64,000 nt of DNA from an uncultured Bacteroidia bacterium (lineage in GTDB: Bacteria > Bacteroidota > Bacteroidia > Bacteroidales > UBA932): positions 62,001 to 126,000 of the forward strand of contig CADASN010000001.1 of assembly GCA_902790635.1 (NCBI GenBank), given 5' to 3'. Of this stretch, positions 57,639 to 64,000 are shown one piece after another. The number at the start of each line of letters is the position of its first letter. Positions within the stretch are counted from its first letter, which is position 1. The position numbers were made by a program, and so were the translations under genes. Below the pieces are notes generated by a model. It saw nothing but the letters and a program-made list of their open reading frames with translations, searched no databases and was not told the origin of the DNA.

Positions 57639-58264
57639 TAGGTATTTCTACGGAGCCTGCGGCAGGGGAGAGCCTGTCCGGCTGCAGCAAGTGGTGGGGC
57701 TTCCCGGATCTTCCGGAGTCGCTGGACTGGCCGTCCGTGCCGGTCAACGACGACGGGGACGAGTATGACGATCCGCTGACGTTCATCTGCCAGATCCGTT
57801 GCGAGGAACTCGCTCCTTTCGATCCGGAGGGCATGCTCCCGCATACGGGGATGCTATGGTTTTTCGCTGCGCTGGATTATTTCCTGGGCAATCTGGACGC
57901 TGCCTGCTATCCCGGTTTGGGGGCTTGGGAAGCGCCGTATTTCCGGGTGCTTTATGCTCCTTCCTGCGAGGTCCTGCACGAACATTCCCTTTTGTACGAT
58001 GACGGCACCCCGGCCGTCCTGCCGGCGGAGAGGCTTCGTTTCTACCCGGCGGACGGGGACAGTTATACCCGGCTCCTCGGAGCACCTTTCTACGAAGAGG
58101 TGTCCTGGGAGGTGCCGGGTATGCTTTCGCTGCTTCAGATCGACGAGAACGGCGACTGGGGGCTCCGCTTCCTCGACAGCGGGATGCTCAACTTCATGAT
58201 TGCTCCGGAAGACCTGGCCGCGCGGCGCTTCTCCGCCGTCCGCGCCGTGCTTCACTCCGCCTGA
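57635..58264 (+). CDS. DUF1963 (YwqG-like) protein, last gene of the signalling cluster
   Basis: The 209-residue protein fits the DUF1963/YwqG family: SKWWGFPDLPESLDWP at the start, PLTFICQIRCEELAPFDPEGMLPHTGMLWFF in the middle, and a late GLRFLDSGMLNFMI. The function of the family is unknown; in other bacteria it often sits in polymorphic toxin or stress operons. It overlaps the preceding gene by 4 bases and ends 8 bases before the convergent toxin gene, so it closes the cluster. Confidence 0.82.
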   Translation: MIGISTEPAAGESLSGCSKWWGFPDLPESLDWPSVPVNDDGDEYDDPLTFICQIRCEELAPFDPEGMLPHTGMLWFFAALDYFLGNLDAACYPGLGAWEAPYFRVLYAPSCEVLHEHSLLYDDGTPAVLPAERLRFYPADGDSYTRLLGAPFYEEVSWEVPGMLSLLQIDENGDWGLRFLDSGMLNFMIAPEDLAARRFSAVRAVLHSA

Positions 58265-58271
58265 GCCGGCT

Positions 58272-58661
58272 TCAGCGCCAGCTTTCGGTCTTGAGACCCG
58301 GGATCCGGGTGAAGTGCTTTCGGTTGTCGCTTAGCAGGATGAGGGACTCCCGGACGGCCGTTGCCGCTATCAGGACGTCCATATCGTCGAGACGCTTGCC
58401 CCGTTTCTCCAGAGTGGCACGGATGGTGCCGTATTCTTCGTGTGCGCGGAAGGGGAGGATGGAGAAATACTTCTCCAGGAACGCTATCTGTCGTTGATGC
58501 TTCTCCAGGCGGCTCTTGGCCGCACAGACTGACATCTCCGCCAGGGTGATCTCCGAGATGGCGAATGCTTCCACCCCTTCTTCCGAGATCCACCTTTCCA
58601 GGATGTAGTTCCCCCGGATGAGGTCGATGGCGTGATCCGTATCCAGCAGATACTTTACCAT
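58272..58661 (-). CDS. PIN domain toxin (VapC-like)
   Basis: The 129-residue protein is a PIN ribonuclease-type toxin: Asp7 in YLLDTDHAID, Glu42 in ISEITLAEM and the acidic cluster LDDMDVLIAATA (Asp93, Asp95) form the metal site. LLSDNRKHFTRIPGL is the usual C-terminal part. VapC-type toxins cleave tRNA or rRNA until bound by antitoxin. Its start overlaps the antitoxin gene by 7 bases, the classical order antitoxin then toxin. It converges with the signalling cluster. Confidence 0.9.
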   Translation of the reverse strand: MVKYLLDTDHAIDLIRGNYILERWISEEGVEAFAISEITLAEMSVCAAKSRLEKHQRQIAFLEKYFSILPFRAHEEYGTIRATLEKRGKRLDDMDVLIAATAVRESLILLSDNRKHFTRIPGLKTESWR

Positions 58662-58918
58662 GACAGGTCTGCTTTATTCCGGCGGTCTTTCCGAATTTCT
58701 TCCAACGACATGGACTCACCGGGAAGTTGGTTGATTTCGTGGAGTTCATCAAAGATGGAACTGGTAGATGCAGCTGCAAACCGGACGATGAGGCCACCCT
58801 CCGTCTCTTCGTAGAACACTTTGTCGTTTTCCTTGATATTGTGCTTCTTGAGTATCCTGGCCGGAATGATAAACCCCCGGCTGGTCCCGATTTTCTTGAG
58901 TGAAGTTACTACTTCCAT
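58655..58918 (-). CDS. AbrB/MazE-type antitoxin
   Basis: An 87-residue protein with an N-terminal swapped-hairpin DNA-binding domain of AbrB/MazE type (TSLKKIGTSRGFIIPARILKKHNIKENDKV). An acidic C-terminal tail (SIFDELHEINQLPGESMSLEEIRKDRR) follows, which should wrap the toxin. It is expected to neutralise the PIN toxin encoded next and to repress its own promoter, which has a -7 box 19 bases upstream. Confidence 0.88.
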   Translation of the reverse strand: MEVVTSLKKIGTSRGFIIPARILKKHNIKENDKVFYEETEGGLIVRFAAASTSSIFDELHEINQLPGESMSLEEIRKDRRNKADLSW

Positions 58919-58937
58919 ATCCTGTCGTTCTTGTTCG

Positions 58938-58945
58938 CAAATATA
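58938..58945 (-). promoter_or_regulatory. -7 promoter box TATATTTG for the toxin-antitoxin pair
   Basis: Minus-strand consensus box followed by GC, 19 bases before the antitoxin ATG. Confidence 0.55.
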
Positions 58946-59051
58946 TGGAATATTCTAATAAAACTCAAAAGAAATACTGATTATTCTTATAGAAAAGGAG
59001 AGGGGAGACAACCACTTTTGTCTCCCCCTCGGATATTGACGTCGGATGCTT

Positions 59052-59558
59052 TTAGAGGACTTTCCAGACGCGGAGGACGATGGCGCCGGTGCCGTCGCCG
59101 GGGCCGGGCATACAGACGAAGATGGCGTTGTTGAGCCAGGCGTACTTGCTGTCCTGCGGTGCCTCAAACTTGGGAGTCGTGCGGAAATAGAACCCCGTCG
59201 GGCCCATCGTGATCAGGCCGCAGTTTCGGACGTGGATGTAGACGCCGTCGTCCGTCTTGATGGAGTAGATCGCCTCGATCTCCGTGCGGCCGTGCGCTCG
59301 GTCATTGAGTTGATAGTCAGCCCCGCCGCTGAGGACCTCTCCTTTCATGCCTGGGCCTTCGAAAGTGCCGCCGACGATGGGGATGACCGTGCGGGTGCCA
59401 TGGGAGGTGTCACCGACGGTGTAGGCGCCGGAGCACATGACGTGGAGTTCGCAGACGAACTCCAGGCCGGGTCCTTCGGGATAAGTGGGTTCAACGTTCT
59501 GCGCGCCGAGGCCCAGCCCCAGCAGCGCGAAAGCAGCAAGAAGGAGAATCTTTTTCAT
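59052..59558 (-). CDS. Exported DUF3237 family protein
   Basis: The 168-residue protein has a signal peptide (MKKILLLAAFALLGLGLGAQ) and a single DUF3237 beta-barrel domain: LEFVCELHVMCS, HGTRTVIPIVGGTFEGPGMKGEVLSGGADYQL in short segments, RTEIEAIYSIKTDDGVYIHVRNCGLI, and TTPKFEAPQDSKYAWLNNAIF. The function of the family is unknown. Export is implied by the signal peptide. It runs divergently from the FISUMP lipoprotein gene. Confidence 0.9.
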   Translation of the reverse strand: MKKILLLAAFALLGLGLGAQNVEPTYPEGPGLEFVCELHVMCSGAYTVGDTSHGTRTVIPIVGGTFEGPGMKGEVLSGGADYQLNDRAHGRTEIEAIYSIKTDDGVYIHVRNCGLITMGPTGFYFRTTPKFEAPQDSKYAWLNNAIFVCMPGPGDGTGAIVLRVWKVL

Positions 59559-59586
59559 AGGATTGCCAAGATATTGATTTAGTAAA

Positions 59587-59594
59587 CAAAGTTA
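59587..59594 (-). promoter_or_regulatory. -7 promoter box TAACTTTG for the DUF3237 gene
   Basis: Minus-strand box 28 bases before the ATG at 59558. Confidence 0.5.
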
Positions 59595-59659
59595 CTTTTT
59601 TTCCGGAATATTGTGTTGAACTGCGACTACAGTGGGTGTGTTTCCTACAGTAGCCTGAA

Positions 59660-59689
59660 TTGTTTTTTCTCCTTATATTCGTATCTTTG
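59660..59689 (+). promoter_or_regulatory. Promoter of the FISUMP lipoprotein gene
   Basis: TTG at 59660-59662, a 19-base spacer and TATCTTTG at 59682-59689 form one of the best -33/-7 pairs in the window. The ATG is at 59716. Confidence 0.6.
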
Positions 59690-59715
59690 TTTCCGTGTGT
59701 GATTATCAGATGATT

Positions 59716-61284
59716 ATGAAGAAGTTCCTCTCTTTGCTACTGATGTTGTCTTTCCTGCTTTTCTGCTCTTGCGACAAGCAGGCGCTGGATGATATACAAA
59801 ACCGACTGGATCAGCTTGAGAAAACAACCATCGTGTCCATCAACTCTCAAATCCAATCCGTCAAGACGTCAATCTCCGCGATGGAGAATACTCAGAAGCA
59901 GTTGCAGGATTACCTTCAGAAATTGGAGTCCCAGGGAACAGCGCTCCAGGATGTCGTTGCTGAGATGCAGCAAAAAGTCAAGCAGTTTTCATTGGACCTT
60001 CAGGCCCTGCAAAAGCTTGTCGATCAGAATGCTGATGACGTGAATCAGTGGATCGCGCAAGCGACAGTCACCTTATCGAAGTTCGAGTCGCTCGAAGCGC
60101 AGATGAATGAGATCCTGAATTATCTGGATTCTGTGAACTCCCGGCTGACCGGCCTGGAGGCAAGTACGAAAACACTGACGGACTCTTTGAAAAAGAACCA
60201 GGCTGATATCCAGGAGATTCAGCTTTCTCTGAAAGCGCTCCGGGATGAGATAACGGAGATAAGAGCTCAGATCGAGGCGCTTGTGTCTTCCGTGCAATCG
60301 GTCGTGGTCGTGCCAGACTATTCCGACGGCTCCGTCGAGATCAGCAATGTACAGGACAACGTTCTCTATTTCGAGGTATATCCTCTTTCTGCCGCTGGCT
60401 TGCTCGCCAAAATGGGCGCATCGGCGGTTTCATTGGATGCTGTCGAGACAAAAGCTGGAGGCAAAGACAATTTGAACCTCCCCGTTTCCGCCACCTCCTT
60501 CGATGGTCGTTATTTTTCCATCACTGCTGATGGTTCCAACTTGCCCAAAGGTGTCAAAACCGGTGACATCCTACTCAATGCTCGGTTGCTCATCTCAGAT
60601 GGCACGGTCACCAGGTCTTCGGAGTACTTCCCTCTGTCCGTCAGCTGGGATCCATCCCGTGATACTTACACTTACACAGCCAATCCGGTTGACATGGGGT
60701 TAAGTGTCAAATGGTCTGCTTACAACCTTGGCGCCAGCAGCCCGGAAGGATATGGAGCCGTCTTTGCCTGGGGAGAGACGGAGACAAAGGCGGTTTTCAC
60801 CTGGGGTACCTACAAATGGTGTGAAGGGGTTGAAAACACCTTGACGAAGTATTGTACCAATGCGCAATTCGGCACGGTAGTGGACGACAAGACCGTCCTC
60901 GAGGCAGATGATGACGTGGTCAGTGTCAAGTTGGGCGGGGGTTGGCGGATGCCGACCAGGGAAGAACTGGCAGAGTTGCTGTCTTCCTGCAAGTGGACCT
61001 GGAAAAGCGATTATGAAGGGAGCGGCGTGTCCGGGTTCGTCGTCACCAGCCTGGTGGAAGGCTTCGAGGACAGATCCATCTTCCTTCCTGCTGCCGGTTA
61101 CACCGGAAATGTCGGACCGCAGTATGCCGGGGATAACGGGAGTTACTGGAGTGCTTCGCTCAGCAATGCTGTCAATCCTGTCTTTATCTATTGTCTTGGC
61201 TTTGACTTCCTGGGACCCAACGAAGGTGCTGGTTACCGTTTCCACGGAAGATCCATCCGCCCGGTCATAGATTATCAGGAATAA
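59716..61284 (+). CDS. Coiled-coil lipoprotein with FISUMP domain
   Basis: The 522-residue protein starts with a lipoprotein signal (MKKFLSLLLMLSFLLFCSC). Residues about 20-190 form a long coiled coil with heptad spacing (QNRLDQLEKT, IQSVKTSISAMENTQKQLQ, LKALRDEITEIRAQIEAL). A beta domain follows to about 315, and then a C-terminal FISUMP-type domain (VDMGLSVKWSAYNLGASSPE, GGGWRMPTREELAELL, LPAAGY, GSYWSAS, RSIRPV), common in surface proteins of Bacteroidetes and Fibrobacter. It is probably on the cell surface, with the coil as stalk. A clear terminator follows. Confidence 0.88.
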   Translation: MKKFLSLLLMLSFLLFCSCDKQALDDIQNRLDQLEKTTIVSINSQIQSVKTSISAMENTQKQLQDYLQKLESQGTALQDVVAEMQQKVKQFSLDLQALQKLVDQNADDVNQWIAQATVTLSKFESLEAQMNEILNYLDSVNSRLTGLEASTKTLTDSLKKNQADIQEIQLSLKALRDEITEIRAQIEALVSSVQSVVVVPDYSDGSVEISNVQDNVLYFEVYPLSAAGLLAKMGASAVSLDAVETKAGGKDNLNLPVSATSFDGRYFSITADGSNLPKGVKTGDILLNARLLISDGTVTRSSEYFPLSVSWDPSRDTYTYTANPVDMGLSVKWSAYNLGASSPEGYGAVFAWGETETKAVFTWGTYKWCEGVENTLTKYCTNAQFGTVVDDKTVLEADDDVVSVKLGGGWRMPTREELAELLSSCKWTWKSDYEGSGVSGFVVTSLVEGFEDRSIFLPAAGYTGNVGPQYAGDNGSYWSASLSNAVNPVFIYCLGFDFLGPNEGAGYRFHGRSIRPVIDYQE

Positions 61285-61301
61285 TTGGCCGTTGAGGTGT
61301 C

Positions 61302-61350
61302 CGCCGGGAGCAGATTGGTATTGATTTGCTCCCGGCGACTTCATTTTTTT
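61302..61350 (+). terminator. Intrinsic terminator after the FISUMP gene
   Basis: CGCCGGGAGCA (61302-61312) pairs with TGCTCCCGGCG (61327-61337), an 11-bp stem with a 14-base loop, followed by a T-run at 61344-61350. Confidence 0.85.
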
Positions 61351-61424
61351 CGGATGCCGGAAGCACCCGGAGCTTCCAGCGCTCCCGGTGATGAGCTTTT
61401 GCGAAAACAAACGCGAAAAAAGCT

Positions 61425-61432
61425 TATCTTTG
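61425..61432 (+). promoter_or_regulatory. -7 promoter box TATCTTTG for the small ORF and cyuA
   Basis: Consensus box with TTTG at 61398-61401 upstream (a rather long 23-base gap). Transcription would start near the ATG at 61441. Confidence 0.5.
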
Positions 61433-61440
61433 TATTCACC

Positions 61441-61560
61441 ATGGAAACCTTAATCGAAACACTTGCTGGCATACCGGAAGGTCCAGGAACTCTGCGGCCT
61501 GCCGATGTCCACGAGGTATATCCAGATAGATTGATGGACGTAAACGATTTTTCGAGATGA
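61441..61560 (+). CDS. Possible 39-residue small protein or upstream ORF before cyuA
   Basis: ATG at 61441 is the first start codon after the promoter box and opens METLIETLAGIPEGPGTLRP, ending in a TGA that overlaps the cyuA start (ATGATGA). That layout would couple its translation to cyuA. No domain is recognised and it has no cysteine codons, so it is not an obvious cysteine-sensing leader. Confidence 0.3.
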   Translation: METLIETLAGIPEGPGTLRPADVHEVYPDRLMDVNDFSR

Positions 61561-62837
61561 TGGATAATCAACAAATTATCGCCCTGATCAAGCGGGAGGT
61601 CGTGCCGGCTGTCGGCTGCACGGAGCCCGCCGCGGTGGCTCTCTGTACTGCCTATGCCGTCGAAGCGCTCGGCGGACGCCCGGAACGGATCGATGTCCGC
61701 CTCAGCGGCAATATGCTCAAGAACGCCATGGGGGTTGGAATTCCCGGGACGGGCATGACCGGCTTGCCGATCGCCGTGGCGCTGGGTGCCCTGATCGGCA
61801 AGAGCGCGTACGGGCTGGAAGTCTTCAAGGATGTCTGCCCGGAGGCCGTCGCCGAGGCGAAAGCCTACCTGGCCGGGAACCGGATTTCCATCGACCTGAC
61901 GAAGGAGAGTGAGGAAACGCTCTACATCGACGTGACCTGCCAGGCCGGAGCACATCAGGGCCGGGCCATCATTGCCCGCACGCATACCCGTCTGGTGTAC
62001 CTTGAAGGCCCCTGCGCGCAGCCGCTTGACCTTCGCGGCCAGCTTGGCAAGGAGGAGCACGCTGCCGCTGAAAACGGCCTTACGCTGCGCCGCGTGTACG
62101 AATTTGCCACGACGGCACCGCTCGCCGACCTCGAATTCATCAACGAATCCCGCCGTCTCAACGAAGCTGCCGCCGAAGAAGCCCTGAAGGGCAATTACGG
62201 CCATGAACTGGGCAAGACGCTCTCGCGGCCGCTCGGCAAGGGCATCATGGGCGACAGCATCTTCAGCCACATCATCAGCGCCACTTCCTGCGCCTGCGAT
62301 GCGAGAATGGCGGGTGCGAAGATTCCGGTGATGAGCAATTCCGGCAGCGGCAACCAGGGCATCGCCGCCACGTTGCCCGTGGTGGTCTTCGCCCGGGAGA
62401 ACCACAATACCGAGGAGGAACTGACCCGCGCGCTGATCCTCAGCCACCTCACGGCCATCTACATCAAGCAGAGCCTGGGGAGCCTGAGCTGCCTGTGCGG
62501 CTGCGTGGTGGCGTCCACCGGGAGCAGCTGCGGCATGACCTGGCTGATGGGAGGCGGCTATGAGCAAGTCTCCTACAGCGTCAAGAACATGATCGCGAAC
62601 CTTGCGGGCATGGTCTGTGACGGCGCCAAACCCAGTTGCGCGCTCAAGGTCAGCAGCGGTGTGTCAACTGCTGTCCTGAGCGCGATGCTGGCCGTGCAGA
62701 ATCACACGGTAAGTAGCTACGAAGGACTGATCGAGGATGACGTTGACCGTTGCATCCACAATCTGACCCGCCTGGGGTCCGTGGGCATGCAGGAGACCGA
62801 CAAGATGGTCCTCGACATCATGACCCACAAGAAATAA
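61557..62837 (+). CDS. cyuA: L-cysteine desulfidase / serine dehydratase-alpha family protein (CyuA, UPF0597)
   Basis: The 426-residue protein matches CyuA/YhaM, an iron-sulfur enzyme that breaks down L-cysteine (some members L-serine) to pyruvate, ammonia and sulfide. Seen features are VGCTEPAAVALC near residue 21, GIPGTGMTGLPIAVALGAL near 62, SNSGSGNQGI near 260 and the cysteine-containing LGSLSCLCGCVVASTGSSCGMTW near 310, the likely cluster region in short segments. An ATG 3 bases later is an equal start. It may supply ammonia and sulfide; no cysteine transporter is adjacent. Confidence 0.92.
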   Translation: MMDNQQIIALIKREVVPAVGCTEPAAVALCTAYAVEALGGRPERIDVRLSGNMLKNAMGVGIPGTGMTGLPIAVALGALIGKSAYGLEVFKDVCPEAVAEAKAYLAGNRISIDLTKESEETLYIDVTCQAGAHQGRAIIARTHTRLVYLEGPCAQPLDLRGQLGKEEHAAAENGLTLRRVYEFATTAPLADLEFINESRRLNEAAAEEALKGNYGHELGKTLSRPLGKGIMGDSIFSHIISATSCACDARMAGAKIPVMSNSGSGNQGIAATLPVVVFARENHNTEEELTRALILSHLTAIYIKQSLGSLSCLCGCVVASTGSSCGMTWLMGGGYEQVSYSVKNMIANLAGMVCDGAKPSCALKVSSGVSTAVLSAMLAVQNHTVSSYEGLIEDDVDRCIHNLTRLGSVGMQETDKMVLDIMTHKK

Positions 62838-62843
62838 GCGCCG

Positions 62844-63713
62844 CTACAACTGGTTGTAGGCGGGGGAGAAGGTGTCACCCTGGCGGATATCGCCGGTGGT
62901 GGCACCTTTCTTCAACCAGCGCTGGCGCTGGGCGGAAGTGCCGTGGTTGAAGGATTCGGGCACGGTATAGCCGCGGGCTTTCTTCTGGAGATAGTCATCA
63001 CCGATGCGGGAGGCGATGGCAAGACCCTCTTCGATGTCGCCGGGCTCCAGGGATCCATACATCCGGTTGTCATGGTAGGCCCAGACGCCGGCATAGAAGT
63101 CTGCCTGCAGCTCCAGCCGGACGCTGATCTGGTTGCTCACCGCTTCGCTGGAACGTGACATCTGCTGATGCGCCTCCTGGAGCGTCCCGAGCAGGTACTG
63201 GACATGGTGTCCCACCTCATGGGCGATGACATAGGCATAGGCGAAGTCGCCGTCCGAACCGAACTGCTGCTTCATCGTGGTGAAGAAGGACAGGTCCAGG
63301 TAGACCGTCTGGTCACCGCTGTTGTAGAACGGTCCCATCTGGGCGGAGGCGGTGCCGGATGCGGTCTGCACATAGTCGGTGTAGAGGACCAGCTTCGGCG
63401 GCTGATAGGTGCGGCCGTACTGCTGGAAAATTGCCGTCCAGACATCCTCGGTACCGGCGAGGATCTGCTTGGCGAATACCGCCAGCTGCTCCTCTTCGGG
63501 CGTGGCCTGCCGGCCGCTGCCGCCGGAGATGACCTCTGTGCCGCCCATCTGGTTCACCTGCTGGATGACTTCCGTAGGATTGCCGCCGAGCAGCAGGGTG
63601 ATCAAACCGATAACAATCAGGCCTCCAAGGCCTACGCCGCCGGCTACCTTGCCGGCGGACATGCCACGCCGGTCATCGACGTTGGTACTCTGTCTTCTTC
63701 CGTCCAGTTGCAT
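62844..63713 (-). CDS. YpfJ-type neutral zinc metallopeptidase, membrane-anchored
   Basis: The 289-residue protein has the YpfJ/KPN_02809 layout: an N-terminal charged stretch (MQLDGRRQSTNVDDRRG), one membrane helix (about 24-43: VGLGGLIVIGLITLLLGG), then the peptidase domain with AYVIAHEVGHHVQ near residue 162 (HExxH zinc site), RLELQADFYAGVWAY and GTSAQRQRWLKKG. The function is unknown beyond predicted metallopeptidase activity, probably facing the periplasm. It converges with cyuA after 6 bases. Confidence 0.93.
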   Translation of the reverse strand: MQLDGRRQSTNVDDRRGMSAGKVAGGVGLGGLIVIGLITLLLGGNPTEVIQQVNQMGGTEVISGGSGRQATPEEEQLAVFAKQILAGTEDVWTAIFQQYGRTYQPPKLVLYTDYVQTASGTASAQMGPFYNSGDQTVYLDLSFFTTMKQQFGSDGDFAYAYVIAHEVGHHVQYLLGTLQEAHQQMSRSSEAVSNQISVRLELQADFYAGVWAYHDNRMYGSLEPGDIEEGLAIASRIGDDYLQKKARGYTVPESFNHGTSAQRQRWLKKGATTGDIRQGDTFSPAYNQL

Positions 63714-63756
63714 GGAATACTATTTTTGAAAAACAATGATGCGAGCTTGTACAGAC

Positions 63757-64000
63757 CTAGCGGATGAATTCCTTCAAGAGCTTATGCAACAGTTCGTTGA
63801 CGTCTCTCGTTTCCTTCGGGTGCGATGCCAGGGTGGGGACTTCCTCGACGAAATGCACGACCCGGTCCGTTTCGGTATCGATGATTGCGCAGTAGAGCAC
63901 ATTCCCATAGGGAGAGCTTACATAGTAGTTCTGGGAAGGATTGGTCAGGCCGGAGATGCCGGTGATGCTCTGGATGACACCGTCAATGGCTTTCTGGGCA
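63757..64000 (-). CDS. Unknown protein, C-terminal 80 residues only
   Basis: An open minus-strand frame runs off the window edge and stops at 63757. Visible sequence includes AIDGVIQSITGISGLTNPSQ, YVSSPYGNVLYCAIIDTETD and ETRDVNELLHKLLKEFIR. It looks soluble and alpha/beta. No family is recognised. It ends 43 bases upstream of the YpfJ-like gene on the same strand, and no clear promoter lies between, so the two may be co-transcribed. Confidence 0.55.
   Translation of the reverse strand, partial: AQKAIDGVIQSITGISGLTNPSQNYYVSSPYGNVLYCAIIDTETDRVVHFVEEVPTLASHPKETRDVNELLHKLLKEFIR

Noticed and set aside
62838..62863. Inverted repeat between cyuA and the YpfJ-like gene as a terminator
   Set aside because: The stem around CTACAA/TTGTAG is short, has mismatches next to it and lacks a T-run, so I did not annotate it.

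Overview
The window looks like chromosomal DNA of a GC-rich member of the Bacteroidales. The grounds are type III glutamine synthetase, Bacteroidetes-style -7 promoter boxes (TAnnTTTG) in front of most transcription units, almost no Shine-Dalgarno sequences, a FISUMP-type lipoprotein, a TamB/DUF490 giant and a GH127 lipoprotein. I cannot fix the genus; a Rikenellaceae-like or uncultured gut Bacteroidales lineage is a guess. I saw no rRNA, tRNA, CRISPR array, transposase or prophage gene. The only structural RNA gene I recognise is the small SRP RNA.

Layout. 1-1216: the 3' part of a rhomboid protease and a small exported protein. 1217-16320: a nitrogen island. A glutamine-codon-rich leader ORF and a strong hairpin precede glnN, gltB, gltD, pyrG and a PurF-like gene. 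A second promoter region then precedes glnK (PII), amtB and asnB. The block makes glutamine and glutamate, imports ammonium, senses nitrogen status and uses glutamine amide. 16345-30866: mixed housekeeping and exported functions, namely a 3-keto-disaccharide hydrolase, an M64 peptidase, ThiL, a DUF1232 protein, MtaB, an MBL hydrolase, an RsmI-like methylase, TamB, TsaD, a COG2509 flavoprotein and DeoD. 30903-37717: MnmA, then a lipid operon (FakA, DegV/FakB, a GNAT-like protein, PlsX, ACP) and cytidine deaminase. 37738-41213: SRP RNA abutting a GH127 arabinofuranosidase, then a BaiN/HI0933-type flavoprotein.

41250-58264 is the most unusual part. Eleven tightly packed genes sit behind a promoter that overlaps a perfect 26-bp inverted repeat. 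They encode two unknown proteins, a TerB-like/Sel1 protein, a zinc-ribbon protein, a membrane Ser/Thr kinase with a peptidoglycan-binding-like tail, a four-module AAA+ ATPase, a zinc-ribbon/FHA protein, a PP2C phosphatase, a DUF4062 STAND-like protein, a 2-TM/TrkA-like/RyR-like protein and a DUF1963 protein. This reads as one phospho-signalling machine (kinase, phosphatase, phosphothreonine reader, ATPase remodeller, membrane effector). I do not recognise it as a described system. A PIN/AbrB toxin-antitoxin pair follows on the opposite strand.

58919-64000: a DUF3237 protein, a coiled-coil FISUMP lipoprotein with a clear terminator, a CyuA-type cysteine desulfidase, a YpfJ-type zinc peptidase and a cut-off unknown gene.

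Two sequence-level oddities stand out beside the gene content. The first is the glutamine-codon leader in front of glutamine synthetase. The second is a 72-bp palindromic repeat present in frame, in opposite orientations, at the equivalent loop of two different flavoproteins.
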